From an uncultured Flavobacteriales bacterium (GTDB lineage Bacteria; Bacteroidota; Bacteroidia; Flavobacteriales; BACL11), in assembly GCA_905181635.1 (NCBI GenBank), contig CAJIYM010000005.1, forward strand, positions 114,981 through 178,980: DNA of 64,000 nt. The letters are read 5' to 3'. The translations under genes were made by a program, and so were the position numbers. The notes beneath the pieces are model-generated. The model ran no database searches. It saw nothing but the letters and a program-made list of their open reading frames with translations, and had not been told where the DNA came from. Shown here one piece after another: positions 62,367 to 64,000 of this stretch (positions within the stretch are counted from its first letter, which is position 1; every line of letters begins with the position of its first letter).

Positions 62367-64000
62367 ATGAAAAGAACACTACTAACTTTATTAAGCGTAC
62401 TATTTTGTGCAATAACTTTTGCTCAGAGTGTACCACAAGGAATCAATTACCAAGCTGTAGCCAGAGATGCAAATGGAGATGTACTGATGAATCAAGCTTT
62501 AACGATTCAGTTTTCTGTTATATCAGATATAACTACTTCAGCTGTAAGTTGGCAAGAAACCCACACAGTATCACTAACGATTATGGTTTATATACAGCCA
62601 TTATAGGTGGAGGAACAGCAACATCTGTTGGTAGTTCAGCAACCATTTGATGTAATAGATTGGGGAGCTTCTAATCATTTATTAAAAGTAGAGGTAGATT
62701 TTGGAAGTGGATCTTGTAGATATGGGAACAACAGCATTTATGAGTGTTCCTTATAGTATGAATGCACTTAGTTCAACCCCTCAATCTTTAACTATTTCAG
62801 GAGATACTTTATTTATAAGTAGTGGTAATTATATAATTTTACCATCCTCAGCACCAACTTTATTAGGCTGTACAGACTCTACAGCATATTCTGGATATAA
62901 TCCATTAGCAAATACAGATGACGGTTCTTGTGTTGCAGTTGTACTTGGTTGTACAGACTCAACAGCATTTAACTATAATGCTGCTAATACAGATGATGGT
63001 TCTTGTATTGCAGTTGTAAATGGCTGTACAGACCCTACAGCATTTAACTATAATGCTGCAGCTAATACATATGATGGTTCTTGTATTGCAGTTGTACTTG
63101 GTTGTACATCCCCTTTTTCATCAAACTTTAACCCATTTGCTAATACAGATGATGGTTCATGTATAGTTGTACTTGGTTGTACAAACCCAATTGCATCAAA
63201 CTTTAACGCATTGGCTAATACAGATGATGGTTCTTGTTTATTTAATGGATGTACTACCCCTTTTGCAATCAACTATAACCCATTTGCAATTACAGATGAT
63301 GGTTCTTGTATCATTATTGGTTGTACAGACCCTTCTGCACCAAACTTTAACCCATTTGCTAATACAGATGATGGTTCATGTATAGTTGTACTTGGTTGTA
63401 CAGACCCAATTGCATCAAACTTTAACGCATTGGCTAATACAGATGATGGTTCTTGTATCATTATTGGTTGTACAGACCCTTCTGCATTAAACTTTAACCC
63501 ATTAGCTAATACATATGATGGTTCTTGTATTTTTCCTCCTTTTACTGGTGCAATAGGAGATACTTATCAGGGCGGTATTGTCTTTTGGCTGGACGGAAAT
63601 GGTGGAGGCTTAATCGCAGCTCCTACAGACCAATCTTCTGGTGCAGAATGGGGTTGTTATGGAACTGAATTTCAGGAGCAGATGGAACAGCTATTGGAAC
63701 AGGTAATCAAAACACTATTGATATTGAAGCTGGATGTACAACATCAGGACAGCTGCAGATATTTGTGCTAATCTAACTATTGCTGGTTACAATGATTGGT
63801 TCTTACCTTCAAAAGATGAATTAAATGAAATGTATTTAAATATTGGTCAAGGTAATGCATTAGGATTAGGAAATATTGGTGGTTTTGCTAATAACTTCTA
63901 TTGGAGTTCTACTGAGTACGATTCCAACTCTGCGTGGATTCAGAATTTCGACTTCTTTGGAATCCAGTACTACAGCGGTAAGGACTTCACCAGCAGTGTT
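62367..64000 (+). pseudogene. Frameshifted repeat-rich secreted protein gene, 3' end outside window
   Basis: An ATG at 62367 starts a signal peptide (ending ITFAQ) and the domain SVPQGINYQAVARDANGDVL common in Bacteroidota surface proteins. The coding sequence then changes frame near 62575, 62643, 62712, 63669 and 63749 while each segment keeps good family sequence: NDYGLYTAIIGGG, FDVIDWGASNHLLKVEVDFG, MGTTAFMSVPYSMNA, nine GCTD...DGSC repeats, IGDTYQGGIVFWLDGNGGGL, and a C-terminal DUF1566/Lcl-type domain ([27 protein letters not shown]) running to base 64000. Each lesion is one small indel. It is either a recent pseudogene or an error-prone stretch of assembly. Confidence 0.8.
62866..63528 (+). 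repeat. Nine tandem GCTD...NTDDGSC repeats (about 72-78 bp each)
   Basis: Nine in-frame units of about 24 residues, each starting GCT(D/N/S/T) and ending DGSC, with two cysteines per unit. DNA identity is high: units 5 and 8 differ at only a few of about 60 bases, which points to recent tandem duplication. The two cysteines may pair within a unit. Confidence 0.9.

Noticed and set aside
62560..62720. Programmed ribosomal frameshifting to join the frames
   Set aside because: Five changes in both directions without slippery heptamers or pseudoknots are better explained by indels or sequencing errors.
62866..63528. CRISPR array, because of regular repeats about 75 bp apart
   Set aside because: The repeats are in-frame codons for GCTD...DGSC units, with no constant spacer-repeat alternation and no cas genes nearby.

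Overview
The window looks like chromosomal DNA of a low-GC, probably marine Bacteroidota, most likely Flavobacteriales. The evidence is the very AT-rich sequence, -7 boxes of the TAnnTTTG type in front of many genes, a gldH gliding gene, two proteins with type IX secretion (T9SS) sorting domains, Bacteroidota-restricted families (DUF2480, DUF6695, IPExxxVDY), an S46 dipeptidyl peptidase and the order acpP-fabF-rnc-pyk. Most of the window is housekeeping core; I see no prophage, IS element, CRISPR array or defence island.

Layout. 1-4057: end of a suf iron-sulfur operon (sufD partial, sufS, sufE, a SufT-like DUF59 gene, DUF2480, DUF3050). 4059-7362: rluF facing away from an S46 peptidase. 7376-7745: a clearly decayed membrane-protein gene. 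7754-13131 (minus): PurF-type amidotransferase, a glutaredoxin/small protein/DUF6695 cluster, a YkgJ-type cysteine-cluster protein, an aminotransferase and a DUF1573 protein. 13266-18045: valS with a coupled outer-membrane protein, and a PLP decarboxylase. 18181-26179: a 1195-residue CotH/lamin-tail T9SS cargo, ileS, a DksA-like gene and lspA. 26176-37558: sulfotransferase, asd, uvrC, lysS, a sugar-phosphate isomerase, lipB, a serine hydrolase, a PolB-like exonuclease and a fused peptide ABC ATPase. 37781-44716 (minus): a lipoprotein, scoAB, and the holB-ricT-gldH-pbp1A block. 44785-49165: pgk, cvpA, small conserved genes, pheS and a TauE/SafE permease. 49242-54294 (minus): M42 peptidase, pyk, IPExxxVDY protein, rnc, fabF, acpP. 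54413-59179: purN, rnhA, a PfkB kinase, tRNA-Asn, a basic lipoprotein and rnr. 59180-64000: a Kazal/Omp28 T9SS protein, an extremely AT-rich gap, rpiB, and a repeat-rich secreted protein gene broken by at least five small frameshifts that runs off the right end.

How the genes work together. The suf genes make iron-sulfur clusters, and lipB (lipoate transfer; the lipoate synthase that normally follows it is an Fe-S enzyme) and RicT are likely clients or relatives of that chemistry. acpP and fabF supply fatty acids, including the octanoyl-ACP that LipB uses. lspA, several lipoproteins, GldH, PBP1A and the T9SS cargos belong to envelope and surface biology. Four aminoacyl-tRNA synthetases (Val, Ile, Lys, Phe) are scattered here without leader elements I can recognise.

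Most interesting points: an IleRS whose HIGH signature reads GIHH (the altered GxHH motif linked to mupirocin hyper-resistance); a RicT protein ending in a CDGSH-type iron-sulfur motif; a suf-linked DUF3050 protein with a possible diiron ligand set; a hairpin sitting exactly where rnc should start, with no ordinary start codon; and -7 boxes placed 4 bases from the ATG of three genes, predicting leaderless transcripts. I did not find a clearly new multi-gene system.
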